From Manihot esculenta (Eukaryota > Streptophyta > Magnoliopsida > Malpighiales > Euphorbiaceae): 64,000 nt of DNA. How positions within the stretch are numbered: the stretch's first letter is position 1; every line of letters begins with the position of its first letter. The notes under the pieces are model-generated. The model did not search any database. It was not told where the DNA came from and saw only the letters and a list, made by a program, of their open reading frames with translations. Below, one piece after another: positions 21,879 to 32,193 of this stretch. The position numbers and the translations under genes were made by a program. The DNA lies in NCBI RefSeq assembly GCF_001659605.2, contig NC_035164.2, positions 12,312,965 to 12,376,964 of the forward strand, written 5' to 3'.

Positions 21879-22738
21879 AAGGAAAGCACTCAAGTGTCTG
21901 CACACTTACCACTCTTTTGCTGATTCTTCAATTGCACTTCAAAAACTAAGGTCAACCAACCAACCACAAGGTGCGTTTAATGAAACAAAAAAAAAAACGA
22001 AGGAAAGAAGGAAGTGCACAAAAACTAGAAAGAAGGCACTGACAATTTGGAAAGTAACACCAGAACTAGGTGGTGTGCTACTTGAAAATATCACCTAGAG
22101 TATAGACACAAGCAAATAATACTCCAGCAATGTCAAGGAAATAAAAACAAGCTTAAACCAAAAAGGAAACTTAGAATTCAAATAAAAACGAATCTGGAAA
22201 ATTTTGAATTTAATTCACTTCAAAGTAAATTAAATATGGATCTATTAAAATCTACCCAAAAAGGCAAGTATCAAGACCCACAAATAGAATCAGAAAAGAA
22301 AAATGTAAATTTCTCTCAGATCAGAAACATGGACGAAAATTCTGGTATTAAAAGAAGGATTTCACATCAAATCAATTTAGATGCAATTGCCCTAAATGTG
22401 CACTTTAGGAAATAGGCAGAATTTCTTTTATCTCCTAATCTGGATTTGACCAAATTTAAAATTCAAAATTCAAATTGATTTCCAAAAATTACTGCAATTA
22501 ATTGAGATAGGTAAGGCAATATATATGAAAAAGGAAGCAAATCACAATTTCGGCCAGATCAAGGTAAATAAGGAAAAGGCGATTTTTTTTTTTTGGATTT
22601 CGATTTTTTTTTATGATTAATAATAAAAAAGGTGCAGCCATGAACACACAAGCTTTCACCGAAAACAACAAGGAAGAAAATGAAAACTCAAAAAAATAAC
22701 TCTAGATCCTGAGATAAATAAGAATTTACCTCACTTTG
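21879..22738 (-). other. W leader (Y type)
   Basis: Inverse of the Y1 leader with small indels and substitutions, including the GAAGTGCA block at about 21950 (one base changed from TTCTGAAGTGCA). No gene. Confidence 0.75.
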
Positions 22739-22750
22739 GCTTTGATACCA
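22739..22750 (-). other. W primer-binding site
   Basis: The minus strand reads TGGTATCAAAGC, one mismatch from the tRNA-iMet site of Y1. Confidence 0.75.
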
Positions 22751-22752
22751 AC

Positions 22753-23550
22753 TGACGCGGAACCCTATGGCATAAGCCTCAAACCCACACGCACAAGTAG
22801 ATACGGAATCCAAAGATTTGATAAACCCACCTCCTATGGCACCCCAAACTTAGAGAAGCTGAAACACCAATGATCGAAGGATTTAGATGAGAATCTGACA
22901 AACGCCACAACAAATAGTTGATAAGTAAGCCAAGATTCCTGGTGCAATTGATGAAAGCAAATCCTCACTCTCACTCAAAGCAATACACGCCAAAGGCATG
23001 AGAAGAATTCTGAAATTTTGATTAAAAGCTGCCTCTTACAATTGTTTCTTATCCTTATATAGTAAGGAGAAAAACAAATAAAACCCTAAGACACTCTTCT
23101 TGGGCCTGACTTAAACACATAAGACTCAAGCCCAATCACACACTAAAATAACACATAAGTATTAAAATATAAGCCCACAACATGGCCCAACACTCTAAAA
23201 CTTAAAAGATAAAATATGGCCAGAATACAAGCCCAAACAAAACTAAAATAAAACAAGTGTTTAAATAATAAAACTAGCAAGCCCATCATAACAAAGTTGA
23301 ATCTTCACAAAAGCCTTGCTTGATCTTTACTTTAGGCTTTCCTTTATGTAGTTTTAGCCCATAGGTTTGATTAGACTCCCTCAGCCTATGATTGCAAGTG
23401 TTGCACCAAATCTGTCCCATATGAGTTAAAGTACGCCCGAAATATATATGGATTATATGAATATGATTTTGAACTACTCTTGGATCCATTGGAATGATAT
23501 AAGTTTGCTCCACACCATTGTTAGAAATTTGTCCTATTGGATCCGTATCA
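22753..23550 (-). repeat. Y-type LTR forming the W 5' LTR (798 bp)
   Basis: Full-length inverse copy, termini TGATACGG and CGCGTCA, same length as both Y1 LTRs and almost identical by eye. Confidence 0.93.
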
Positions 23551-23555
23551 GAGAG

Positions 23556-23982
23556 GTTTCCAAATCAAAGGAAGAATAAGCTGGATGCGCGTGGTGATGG
23601 TCCATTTCAAGTCTTGGAGAAGATCAATGACAATGCTTATAAGATTGACTTGCCTGGTGAGTATGGTGTTAGTGCCACTTTTAATGTTTCTGATTTGTCT
23701 CCTTATGACGATGCAGATTTGAGGACAAATCTTTTTAAAGAAGGGGAGAATGATGTGAACCAGCATGGGAAGCAAGGCAAGGATCCCTTGGAGCTACAAC
23801 AAGGACCATTGACAAGGAATAAAGCAAGGAAGTACGGCGTTACTCTTGGATTGCATATTCAAGAATTTATTACAAGAGAGATGACTGAAATTGCTAGGGA
23901 TAAGTGCGAGAAGGAACTTGAAGGTCATTCGAAGCTGATTACGTTGCTGGGTGTATGCATGGATGAAGCAGAAGCAAATTGA
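23556..23982 (+). CDS. Z gag-pol C-terminus, overlapping the 3' LTR
   Basis: In-frame continuation of the Z polyprotein after [18 protein letters not shown], then DNAYKIDLPGEYGV and FNVSDLSPY, which is the C-terminal DNA-binding part of integrase. The frame crosses the polypurine tract (FKEGEND) and runs about 77 codons into the 3' LTR before its stop at 23980-23982. CRM elements are known for a C-terminal tail encoded in the LTR that is linked to centromere targeting; whether this tail is that motif I cannot tell. Confidence 0.88.
23737..23750 (+). other. Z polypurine tract
   Basis: AAAGAAGGGGAGAA directly before the LTR start TGATGTGAACC. Confidence 0.85.
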
Positions 23983-24629
23983 AGATTTGTAGCGCTCGCT
24001 ACCATTATCAAAGTCGCGCTCGCGACATTCAGTTAGCCGAAGATACTTTTGTGTTTTGTGGAAGTTAATTTTGGAGCACATCATGGAGGAAGATAGTGGA
24101 GAATCAGCCCGAACCATAAGCAGGTTGTGGTTTCGTCCCTGAGGTTGTGGTTTCTGCTGGAACTATTGAGGCATACGAGAATGTGGTTGGTTTTTAAAGA
24201 CTTGGCAGTTATTTTTGTTATTTTAGCTTGTTTCCCTGTTGGGATAGGATTTCTGACTTAGTATTTGTTTTCCTTTTCCAACTAGGTTTAGGTTTTTGCC
24301 TTACACTATAAATAAGGCCTTAAATTCTTATATCAGACACTTTTTTTTGTTTTTGTGACAAATTTAATTCAGATTTGCTTTATGCAAATTTCGGCCTTCT
24401 TTGAGAGAGTGAGAGTTTGCTTCTTTCATTGATTGCATCACGAATCAGACCAACTTATCAATTTCGATTGTGGCGTTCTTCTGATCCGTTCTACAAAAAT
24501 CCTTCCGTTATTAGTGTTCTAGCTTCGCTAAGCTTAGGGTGCTATAGAGGGTGGTTTATCCACGTTCTTGGAATCTATATCAGAGGTGCGACGGGGTTTG
24601 AGGACTAAGTGCCATAGGGTTCCGCGTCA
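23751..24629 (+). repeat. Z 3' LTR (879 bp)
   Basis: Begins TGATGTGAACC after the polypurine tract and ends CGCGTCA, followed by AACCT. The first 230 bp are coding. Confidence 0.92.
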
Positions 24630-26057
24630 AACCTCATCTACATATTTGCCAATAGAAAATGACACTTTACATTGCTTGGTTACCTTTGCCTCGCCGCTAT
24701 CATTCAACCACTGAAGTCTGTAAGGATTAGGGTGTTTAATAGTTTCTAGTCCTAATTTATCAACTAAAATAGTACTAGCACAATTAACTTGACTACCCGA
24801 ATCTATTATCATGCTACAGACTTTACCACCAACCAAACAACGAGTGTGAAAGATGTTTTCACGCTGTTCAAGTCCCTCTTCTTTAATAGAAACATTTAAA
24901 GTACGCAATATCACTAAGGACTCTCCTTGAACAGGATACTCTTCTATCTCTACATCAGAACAATCTTCTAAAGGTGGTACTTCATCAGAATCAGAATCAC
25001 TTTCGGAGACTATCTCATCTCCCCTCACTACCATAACACGTTTATTAGCACACTCATTGGCATAATGCCCACGCCCTTTACATTTAAAGCACTGAATATC
25101 TCTAGTTCTATTTGATTTAGGGGCTGATTCATTTTTACCATGAGAGTTGGATGTTTCTTTGGAAGGTAACATGCCTTTTTGAGTTGAAGACTTTTCAAAC
25201 CTTTTAGGATCAGGCTTGGTGTTCCATTTGGAACCCCATTTGCTGTTGCAGTTTTGAGCAGCCCTGTTGCTCCCCCATCTATTTCGGCCTCTTTGTCTTT
25301 CCACCTTAATTGCAATGTTCACCAAGTCTTCCAAATCAACATATGGTTGCAAATCAACCACATCAGCAATCTCCTTGTTTAGACCACCAAAGAAACGAGC
25401 CATAGTCTGGTCTTCCTCCTCCACTATGTTTGCTTTGATCAGGAGCAACTCCATCTCCTTATGATACTCATCAACAGACTTTGATCCCTGAGTTAATCTT
25501 TGCAATTGATGATGGAGATCTCTATGGTAATAAGTAGGCACATATTTCTTCCTCATGATTCGCTTCATCTCATCCCAACTAGCAATGGGTAACTCTCCAT
25601 TCCTTCTCCTAGATTTCACAAGCTCATCCCACCATATTAGTGCATAATCTGAAAACTCAAGGGCAGCAAGTTTTACCTTTTTATCATCGGAATAGTTTTG
25701 ACAGTTAAAAACCATCTCCACTTTACGCTCCCACTCTAAATAGGCATCAACATCAGCCTTACCATTGAAGCTTGGAATCTTCATCTTTATGGAGTTCATA
25801 CTGTTATCTACATATGGTACACGATCATTGAACCTTCTGGCTCGGACAGGGGCTGATTGTGCCTCATTTTCCTCATCATAGGATGGATCGTGTGTATCAT
25901 CATCCCTCTGAATGGACTTGCCCTTTGAAGATCTAAGGTTGTCCTCAAGGTTATCCATTCTCGAATTTAGCTTCTGAAAGCTATCCATGAAAGCTTTATA
26001 TATATCTTTAAGATCAAATGTAAGGTCAGAAGTATCACCAGTATTATGCCCAGACAT
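24630..26057 (-). pseudogene. X gag and protease, 5' part of the X polyprotein
   Basis: An ATG at 26057 (MSGHNTGDTSD) opens a clean frame. It has a coiled-coil start (FQKLNSRMDNLEDNL), the gag capsid domain (DAYLEWERKVEMVF, then YALIWWDELVKSRR), a CCHC knuckle CFKCKGRGHYANEC (about 25090), an acidic spacer, and protease MIIDSGSQ (about 24810). It ends at the Y-Z insertion within GTT for valine and continues at 11323. Apart from that insertion and one TGA at about 9737 the X gene is whole. Confidence 0.92.
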
Positions 26058-27019
26058 TATAGAAAAAAATTCACAATTCTCTCAACTCACGTGTTTAATT
26101 TTCAAGCACTCACTTGGTATCTCAAAAGTGCACTTCAGAATAAGGACTCAATAAGCCAAGCTTGTATGATTCAAATAATAAGGAAAGCAAGGAAAGACCT
26201 AAGAAGAAAAGATAGGAAACAACACTAGATGCAAACTGACCAAAATGAACAAATAGATTGATTTAGCACACAAAAGTTAAATTTCGTGTACTAAGTGTAA
26301 TTAGATGTTCAACAATGTGCAATTTGTCAAACTAAATGTAAGGAACCAACAGACAGGAAGACACCAAATTGACAAACTAAGAATCAAAAATTGACAAGAC
26401 GGATGTGCTTAACACGAAGTTTTCCCTAAGCATGCAATCCTAGGTTAACTGATATTAATATTGACTCAACAAAATTAATTCAAAGCAAGCACACAAAATA
26501 GACACTTAAAACAGCAAGTATTAAGTACAACTGTTTTGTGAAAATACTACCCAAATTTGTCCTAAACCTACCCCAAACATGTATTTCGAATTCCAAGCCC
26601 AGAAATATGTTCAAGGTATATGAAATATGATTTATATCAGTAGATATCAATCAGGATGAAGTTTGAACAAATGAACCAAAGTGGCAGAAATTCTTTTTTT
26701 TTTTTTCCTTTTTTTTTTTCTTCTTGTTTTGTTTTTTTTTTTTTTTATGGACAGAAGTAAAACACTGGAAATACTATTCTAAGAGTATTAGAATGACAGC
26801 ATATGAATTAGGGCAGAAAGCATAAACCAAATCACTAAAGATAGTAATTCAGCCTAAACAAGAATTTAGGGTAAAATTTGATTTGAACAACAACCAAACA
26901 ATGTATTCGGCTCTAATAGGTATCCCAAACCAGATTTCCAAAGTGATATATTCAGCCAATAATGGACAAAATTGAATGCAAAGGCGCAAAGGATAGTTAA
27001 GAAATTATTACTAAGCCTA
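26058..27019 (-). other. X untranslated leader
   Basis: About 960 bp, A/T-rich, no gene seen; a T-rich run spans 26691-26748 on the + strand. The minus strand has TTCTGAAGTGCA (26140-26129), shared with the Y and Z leaders. Confidence 0.6.
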
Positions 27020-27031
27020 GCTCTGATACCA
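27020..27031 (-). other. X primer-binding site (tRNA-iMet)
   Basis: The minus strand reads TGGTATCAGAGC, two bases inside the 5' LTR edge at 27034. Confidence 0.9.
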
Positions 27032-27033
27032 AT

Positions 27034-27757
27034 TGATGCGGAACCCCAGCCTATTAGAGACTGAAACGACACATACCCTAGTAAAAAGAACTTAATTCAG
27101 AAAATAATTCCCCAATCTAAAGCACCCTTAATTAACATGCAATTAAGAACACTTATAATGGATTGATTTCAAGAGCAGCAAGAATAAGAAACATACAAGT
27201 TAGTATCAAACCTTATTCGTGATGCAATGTCAAGAACCAAGATCTCTCTTAAGCTCTCAAAGAAGAATCGCATAAAGCAATTGTATTGAATAATTGATAA
27301 TCTGTCTACAATAGAAAAATGGATGCTTTATATAGCCTAAATTAAGACCCATGATCTTTGCCACCTCCCACTACTTTACATGGACCCATGATCTTTGCCA
27401 CTACCCACAACTATGCATGGACCCATGATCTATGCCACTATCCACTACTAGGTAACCACCCACTACTGTTTAACTACCCACTACCAAATAACTACCCACT
27501 ACTGGTTAACTACCAACTACTAAATGACTACCCACTATAAATACAGAATTTGAATTGTCAATAAGGACACATTTGGCCTAATTGACTTGGAATGGCCAGA
27601 TTGTTCTTCAACTTCAAAATGAACTTGCAAAGCTTCAACATATTCCTTCATGAATCCTTGAAGTGCTTCCTTCAACCTCTTGGATCTCAGCCTTGTAATT
27701 GGTCCTTGAGGCAATGCTAGCTCATCATTTTTGGTGTTGTTGGTCGTGCTTACATCA
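27034..27757 (-). repeat. X 5' LTR (724 bp)
   Basis: Same length and, by eye, same sequence as 7458-8181. Followed by the AAATC duplication. Confidence 0.95.
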
Positions 27758-27762
27758 AAATC

Positions 27763-27818
27763 CCCATGGCTCCAAAAGACCAAGAAAAGAACATTCACTT
27801 GCCCTTTCGGTACATTTG
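27763..27818 (+). pseudogene. A1 Athila RT fragment, continuation
   Basis: Resumes the RT cut at 7457: CCATGGCTCCAAAAGACC encodes the APEDQEK-type motif, then FTCPFGTF after a one-base insertion. It stops 56 bases later, directly at an Athila LTR start, so the rest of pol is deleted. Confidence 0.78.
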
Positions 27819-28594
27819 TGATCAAAATAAATTTAGACCATTTTATTATGTTGTTATTAATATTAATTTACACATTTTCTGCTTAATTATGTGATTTTGA
27901 TCTTATTTTGCAGAAAATAGTGTAAAGAGGTAATTTGGTGAAAATGCTCTTAAAACTGCCTAAAATAGGATAAAGGAGAACAAGCATGTTTGCACAAGCC
28001 AAGTTGCAGCTGAATAGGAGATAAATAAGGAAAGTACATTCAGCAATGTAATTTGAAATTCAAATTTCAAATCTTCAAGAAGTCTTTCCCTTATTGAGGA
28101 AGCCAAATCTCAAGAAGATGCTCTTGCCTCCTAAGGATTCAAAATTCAAAATTCAAAGGAGGAAATTCAAAATTCAAAATTCAAAATTTAGCATTCAAAA
28201 ATCAAAATTCAAAAGAAGGCTCCACCTCATCAAGGAAACCTAGGGCAACACTTTTAAGCTATAAAAGCACATGAAGAGCCGCACGCCTCCCCCCTTGGAC
28301 TCTTCTCCCATTCGGCGCACACCTCCCTTCACTCCAAGCCACCGGCCATTCTTCTCTTCTCCTTCTCTTTCTTTTATTTTGTGTTTTGTTTCAGCCATGA
28401 GTGGCTGAAACCCTTTTTCTAGTTGAATATTAGGTGAAACTTTAGTTGTTTTATGGATTAGGAGATCTGAACATACATTGTTTATCTTTTGTTTTTCAAT
28501 ATTTATGCAATTTCATGCTTAATTCCATTGTTGCTTGGTTTAGATCAATAGGGCCAATTGATTCTTGATTGCAAGGTAATAATTTGTTAGTTTG
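27819..28594 (+). repeat. A1 3' LTR, truncated by A2
   Basis: TGATCAAAATAAATTTAGACC matches the start of the A2 LTR at 28595, and the two run parallel for ~770 bp. It contains AT-rich AATTCAAA repeats (28139-28215), a TATAAAAG box (about 28260) and TGAGTGGCTGAAAC. It is broken at GTTAGTTTG where A2 begins. No gene. Confidence 0.78.
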
Positions 28595-30045
28595 TGATAG
28601 AACCAAATTTAGACCATTTTATCATGTTGTTATTAATGTTAATTTACACTTTTTCTGCTTAATTATGTGGTTTTGATCTTATTTTGCAGAAAATGGTGTA
28701 AATAGGTAATTTGGTGAAAATGTTCTTAAAACTGCCTAAAAAGGGACAAAGGAGAACAAGTTTGTTGCCCAAGTCAAGTTGCAGCTGAAGTGAAGATAAA
28801 TAGGGAAAGTGGTAAATAATAAAAGTACATTCAGCAGAGTAATTTGAAATTTAAATTTCAAATCTTCAAGAAATTTTTCCCTTATTCAAGAAGCCAAATC
28901 TCAAAAAGATGCACATTCAAAATTCAGAATTCAAAATTCAGCTTGTTTAGGAAGCCAAACCTCAAGAAGACATACTTGCCCCCCAAGTAATCAAGACATA
29001 CTTGCCCCCTAAGTAATCAAGACATACTTGCCTCCCAAGTAATCAAGATTCAAAATTCAAAATTCAAAAGAAGGCTCCACCTCATAAAGGAGACCTAGGG
29101 CAACACTTTCAACTATAAAAAGACACATAAGGAGCCTCCCCATGCCTTTTCTACACTCCTTTAGACACACATTCGGGATTGCAAGTGGCACCATCTCTTC
29201 TTCTTCCTTTCTTTATTTTTGGGTTTTGTTTCAGCCATGAGTGGCTGAAACTCTTTTTTTCTAGTTGAAGATTAGGTGAAACTTTGGTTGTTTTATGGAT
29301 TGGGAGATCTGAACATACATTGTTTATCTTTTGTTTTTCCATATTTATGTAATTTCATGCTTAATTTCATTGTTGCTTTGTGGTTTAGATCAATAGGACC
29401 AATTGATTCTTGATTGCAAGGTAATAATCTGTTAGTTTGGATAGTTTTAAGTCCGTAATTGCTTGAATTATTCAAACACAAGTAACTCTTGGTGTAAAAA
29501 CTAAGAAAATTGCATGATCTAGCAATATCACTATGCGTTTGGGTAGCTAGAATTAGGTCTCTCTATTTCTTAATGCAATTGACAGTTGTTAGATGCCAAA
29601 GGCCCAATGACGTTCCTTGGCAACTTGTTGATTAGTGATTAGTTAGAGGACGTTCCCTAATTAATTTATGCTTAAGGAGGGATATGGTAGTGAGAAGCGT
29701 CTTCCACCTCCATAACTAATTTATTGAATCAAGCAAAGGAACCTAAGTGTCAATGATTAATCCCAACAACTAAAGTAGATCCAATTCTTCAACTAGAGCT
29801 TTTCTTATTATTGAGTTTCTTTACTTTAATTATTTGCTTTACTTTATTGCTTTCAGTATTAGTTTAATTCAATCAATCTCAAAACCCCCCTTTTTATTTT
29901 ACTTTCAGTTTATTTACTTGGTCTTGATAAGGAAAATAGGTAAGTATCAATTCCCTGTAGATTTAATCCTTTTGCCACTATCTACAATTGTAAAATTGTT
30001 GATAACCAAAAAGGTTATTTTTTACTAGCTTCGATAACCGAACAG
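28595..30045 (+). repeat. A2 5' LTR (Athila, about 1.45 kb)
   Basis: Starts TGATAGAACC inside the A1 LTR and ends shortly before the tRNA-Asp primer site at 30054; the exact end is uncertain. It has AATTCAAA repeats, a 3 x 26-bp tandem repeat at 28967-29044 and a TATAAAAAG box (about 29116). Weak short frames only. Confidence 0.75.
28967..29044. repeat. Tandem repeat, 3 x 26 bp
   Basis: The unit begins AAGACATACTTGCC and ends AAGTAATC; the three copies differ at one or two bases. It lies in the A2 LTR. The A1 LTR has no equivalent array, so the repeat arose after the two LTRs separated or was lost from A1. Confidence 0.85.
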
Positions 30046-30053
30046 TAAAAAAT

Positions 30054-30068
30054 TGGCGTTGTTGCCGG
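30054..30068 (+). other. A2 primer-binding site (tRNA-Asp, degraded)
   Basis: TGGCGTTGTTGCCGG resembles TGGCGCCGTTGCCGG, the complement of the plant tRNA-Asp 3' end used by Athila elements, with two C-to-T changes. Confidence 0.75.
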
Positions 30069-30099
30069 AGAATTGATTTAACTAATTTATTTTTCTTTC

Positions 30100-32193
30100 A
30101 TGACTAGGACTGGACGCAAGGAAACTCTACCTTATGATCCAGAAATTGAGCGTACAATCAGGCGACTTAGGAAGCAAGCCAGCACCGAATCTACCCCCAA
30201 GGAATCAGTAATCGCAGACTCAGAGTGCAACCCTTCTGAACTTGACCAAACAGCAGCAGAGATGGCTAAAATCAATGTACAACCTGCTGCACATACTGAA
30301 CCTGCTGTCCATGATGAACTCATACCAGAAAATCCAGCAATGAGGCCACCAATGGCAAGAGAAAGAACATTGAGAGAGTTGACAGCCCCTTTAGGCAATC
30401 AAGCATCTCTCTACATCATCTATCCGCCACTGACAGCCCCTTTTGAGCTCAAAATAGGTTTGATACACCTACTACCTAAGTTCAGAGATTTGGAGAACGA
30501 AAATCCACATAAGCACTTAAAAGAATTTCACATAGTATGTTCATCCATAAGGCCACAAGGCATATCTGAAGAGCATGTAAAACTGATAGCATTTCCATTC
30601 TCACTTGATGATTATGCTAAAGATTGGTTATTTTACCTACCACCCAGATCGATCACTTATTGAAATGGTATGGTTAGAGCTTTTCTGAATAAATATTTCT
30701 GAACTTCTAAAGCCATAGGCATAAGAAGAGAGATTAGTGGCATTAAGCAAAAAGAGACTGAGGATTTGTATGATTATTGGGAAAGATTTAAGAGATTGTC
30801 CACAAGCTGTCCTCAATATGACATTTTAGATAAATCACTCATAGAATTCCTCTATGGAGGTTTGCTACCATCCGAAAGGAAGTTCATTGATGTAGCATGT
30901 AGAGGTTCAATTGAATATAGAACACCTTAAGCAATTAGAGAGTTGATTTCAACACTTGCAGCAGCATCTCGACAATATGGAGATGAAAAGTAGCTGCAAA
31001 GAGGAATCAATAAGGTAAGTACATCTGTTCTCACTTCTCAAATTTCTGAACTAACCTCTACTGTGAGAAGTCTTGTCATAGGTCAAGCTCAACAAGCTCA
31101 AAAACTTCAACAAATTAGACAATGTGGGATATGTACACATGTGGGACACCCAACTAATCAATGTCCTACACTTCAGGAGGATGACCAGCAAGTAAATACA
31201 ATTGGAGGATTCAATAGCCAGCCAAGACATGATCCCTACTCTAACACCTACAATTCAGGTTGGAGGGACCATCTGAAATTCAGTTATGCTAGGGCTAACA
31301 ACTACCAAAACTATCAAAGAAGTCCAGCCCAAGTAGCACCTCAAAAGTCCAATATGCACCTTGAGGAGATGATGAAGTCATTGGCAAATTCTGTGTAAAG
31401 TCTCCAACAGCAAATGGGTCAAATAGCCACCTCAGTGAGCAAGCTTAAATCCCAAGGTAAGTTACCTTCCCAAACCGAAGCTAATCTCAGGCAAAATGTA
31501 AGTGCTATCATGCTAAGAAATGGAAAGGAGCTTCAAGATGTCAAGGCTGATGATGGAAGTTCACAAGTGCAAAGACAAGCTGCTGAAGAAAAACAGCTAG
31601 AAAACTGTTTGTCCAAATAGACTGGGCAAACAGCACCAGTACACCAGCAGAATACAAATCAGCAATTAAGTTTCAAGATTCCACATCCCTTTCCAAAAAG
31701 GTTTGAAAAATCACAAAAAGAAAAAGAAGAAAGAGAGATCCTTGAAACCTTTAGGAAAGTGGAGATCAACATACCATTGCTTGACGCTGTGAAACAAATT
31801 CCAAAGTATGCAAAATTCTTGAAAGAACTGTGCACTAACCGAAGAAAGCTTGCTGAAAAAGAAAAAGTAAGTGTGGGAGAAGTTGTGACAGCTGTCATAA
31901 AGAGAGAACTCCTAGCCAAGTGCAAAGATAGAGGGATGTTTGCTGTCTCTTGCAAAATTGGCAATGTGGGCATCAAAAAGGCCATGTGTGACTTAGGTGC
32001 ATCAATTAATGTTATGCCTCTTTCTATTTATAATTCTTTGAATGCAGGTGCACTTAAAGATACTAGAGTGGTCATTCAATTGGCTGACAGATCTGTAGTA
32101 TATCCAAAAGTAGTTCTAGAATATGTTCTAGTGCAAGTAGATCAACTTGTCTTTCTAGTAGATTTCTATATGATTGATATGGAGGAAGACAAT
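30100..32193 (+). pseudogene. A2 Athila gag and protease
   Basis: An ATG at 30100 opens an Athila-type gag (LIHLLPKFRDLENENPHKHL, then AFPFSLDDYAKDWLFYLPP). The frame stays in register for over 2 kb, but in-frame stops occur at 30661, 30700, 30928, 30991, 31396 and 31618, with no frameshift seen. A CCHC knuckle CGICTHVGHPTNQC lies at about 31120-31160. The protease has CDLGASINVMPLS (about 31987). T2 enters at 32194; the frame resumes at 42048 in register. Several stops fit C-to-T type decay. Dead copy. Confidence 0.88.
32189..32193. repeat. Target duplication ACAAT (left of T2)
   Basis: ACAAT flanks T2 at 32189-32193 and 42048-42052; its removal restores the A2 protease frame (MEEDN then TTSNILLGRPF). 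Confidence 0.93.

Larger units (their letters stand above)
20977..23550 (-). mobile_element. W: chimeric Y/Z element
   Basis: Read on the minus strand, W is a complete Y LTR (23550-22753), primer site, Y leader, the first part of the Y gene to HILLG (about 21361), then directly the last ~390 bp of a Z LTR ending CGCGTCA at 20977. The switch lies in CCCAACA (21361-21367), shared by both parents. The target duplication GAGAG shows it integrated as one unit with a Y end and a Z end. It has no 3' Y LTR, no polypurine tract and no polymerase. Confidence 0.92.
15176..24629 (+). mobile_element. Z: CRM-like Ty3/gypsy element, 5' LTR truncated
   Basis: The left LTR lacks its first ~438 bp and begins at the Y1 junction. 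The right LTR is complete (23751-24629) and is followed by AACCT, the duplication that matches the left edge of Y1. The interior holds a tRNA-iMet primer site, leader, full gag-pol gene (split only by W) and polypurine tract. The two LTRs differ in the shared 441 bp only in a short T-rich tract as far as I can see, so the copy is young. The gene ends inside the 3' LTR and there is no chromodomain, as in CRM-type elements. Confidence 0.93.
7458..27757 (-). mobile_element. X: CRM-like Ty3/gypsy element with nested insertions
   Basis: X is bounded by two 724-bp LTRs (7458-8181 and 27034-27757) that look identical by eye, and flanked by the duplication AAATC (7453-7457 and 27758-27762). Removing X plus one duplication restores the A1 RT frame at FYQI. 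X reads on the minus strand: tRNA-iMet primer site at 27020-27031, gag at 26057, pol ending inside the 3' LTR at 7959. There is no chromodomain, and the coding region overlaps the 3' LTR, as known for CRM chromoviruses; the lineage call is tentative. Its own sequence totals about 7 kb, the rest being the Y-Z-W insertion at 11324-24629. Confidence 0.95.

Noticed and set aside
26691..26750. Long T-rich run considered as the poly-A tail of a minus-strand SINE or LINE.
   Set aside because: It lies within the X leader, between primer site and gag, with no flanking duplication or RNA polymerase III boxes seen.
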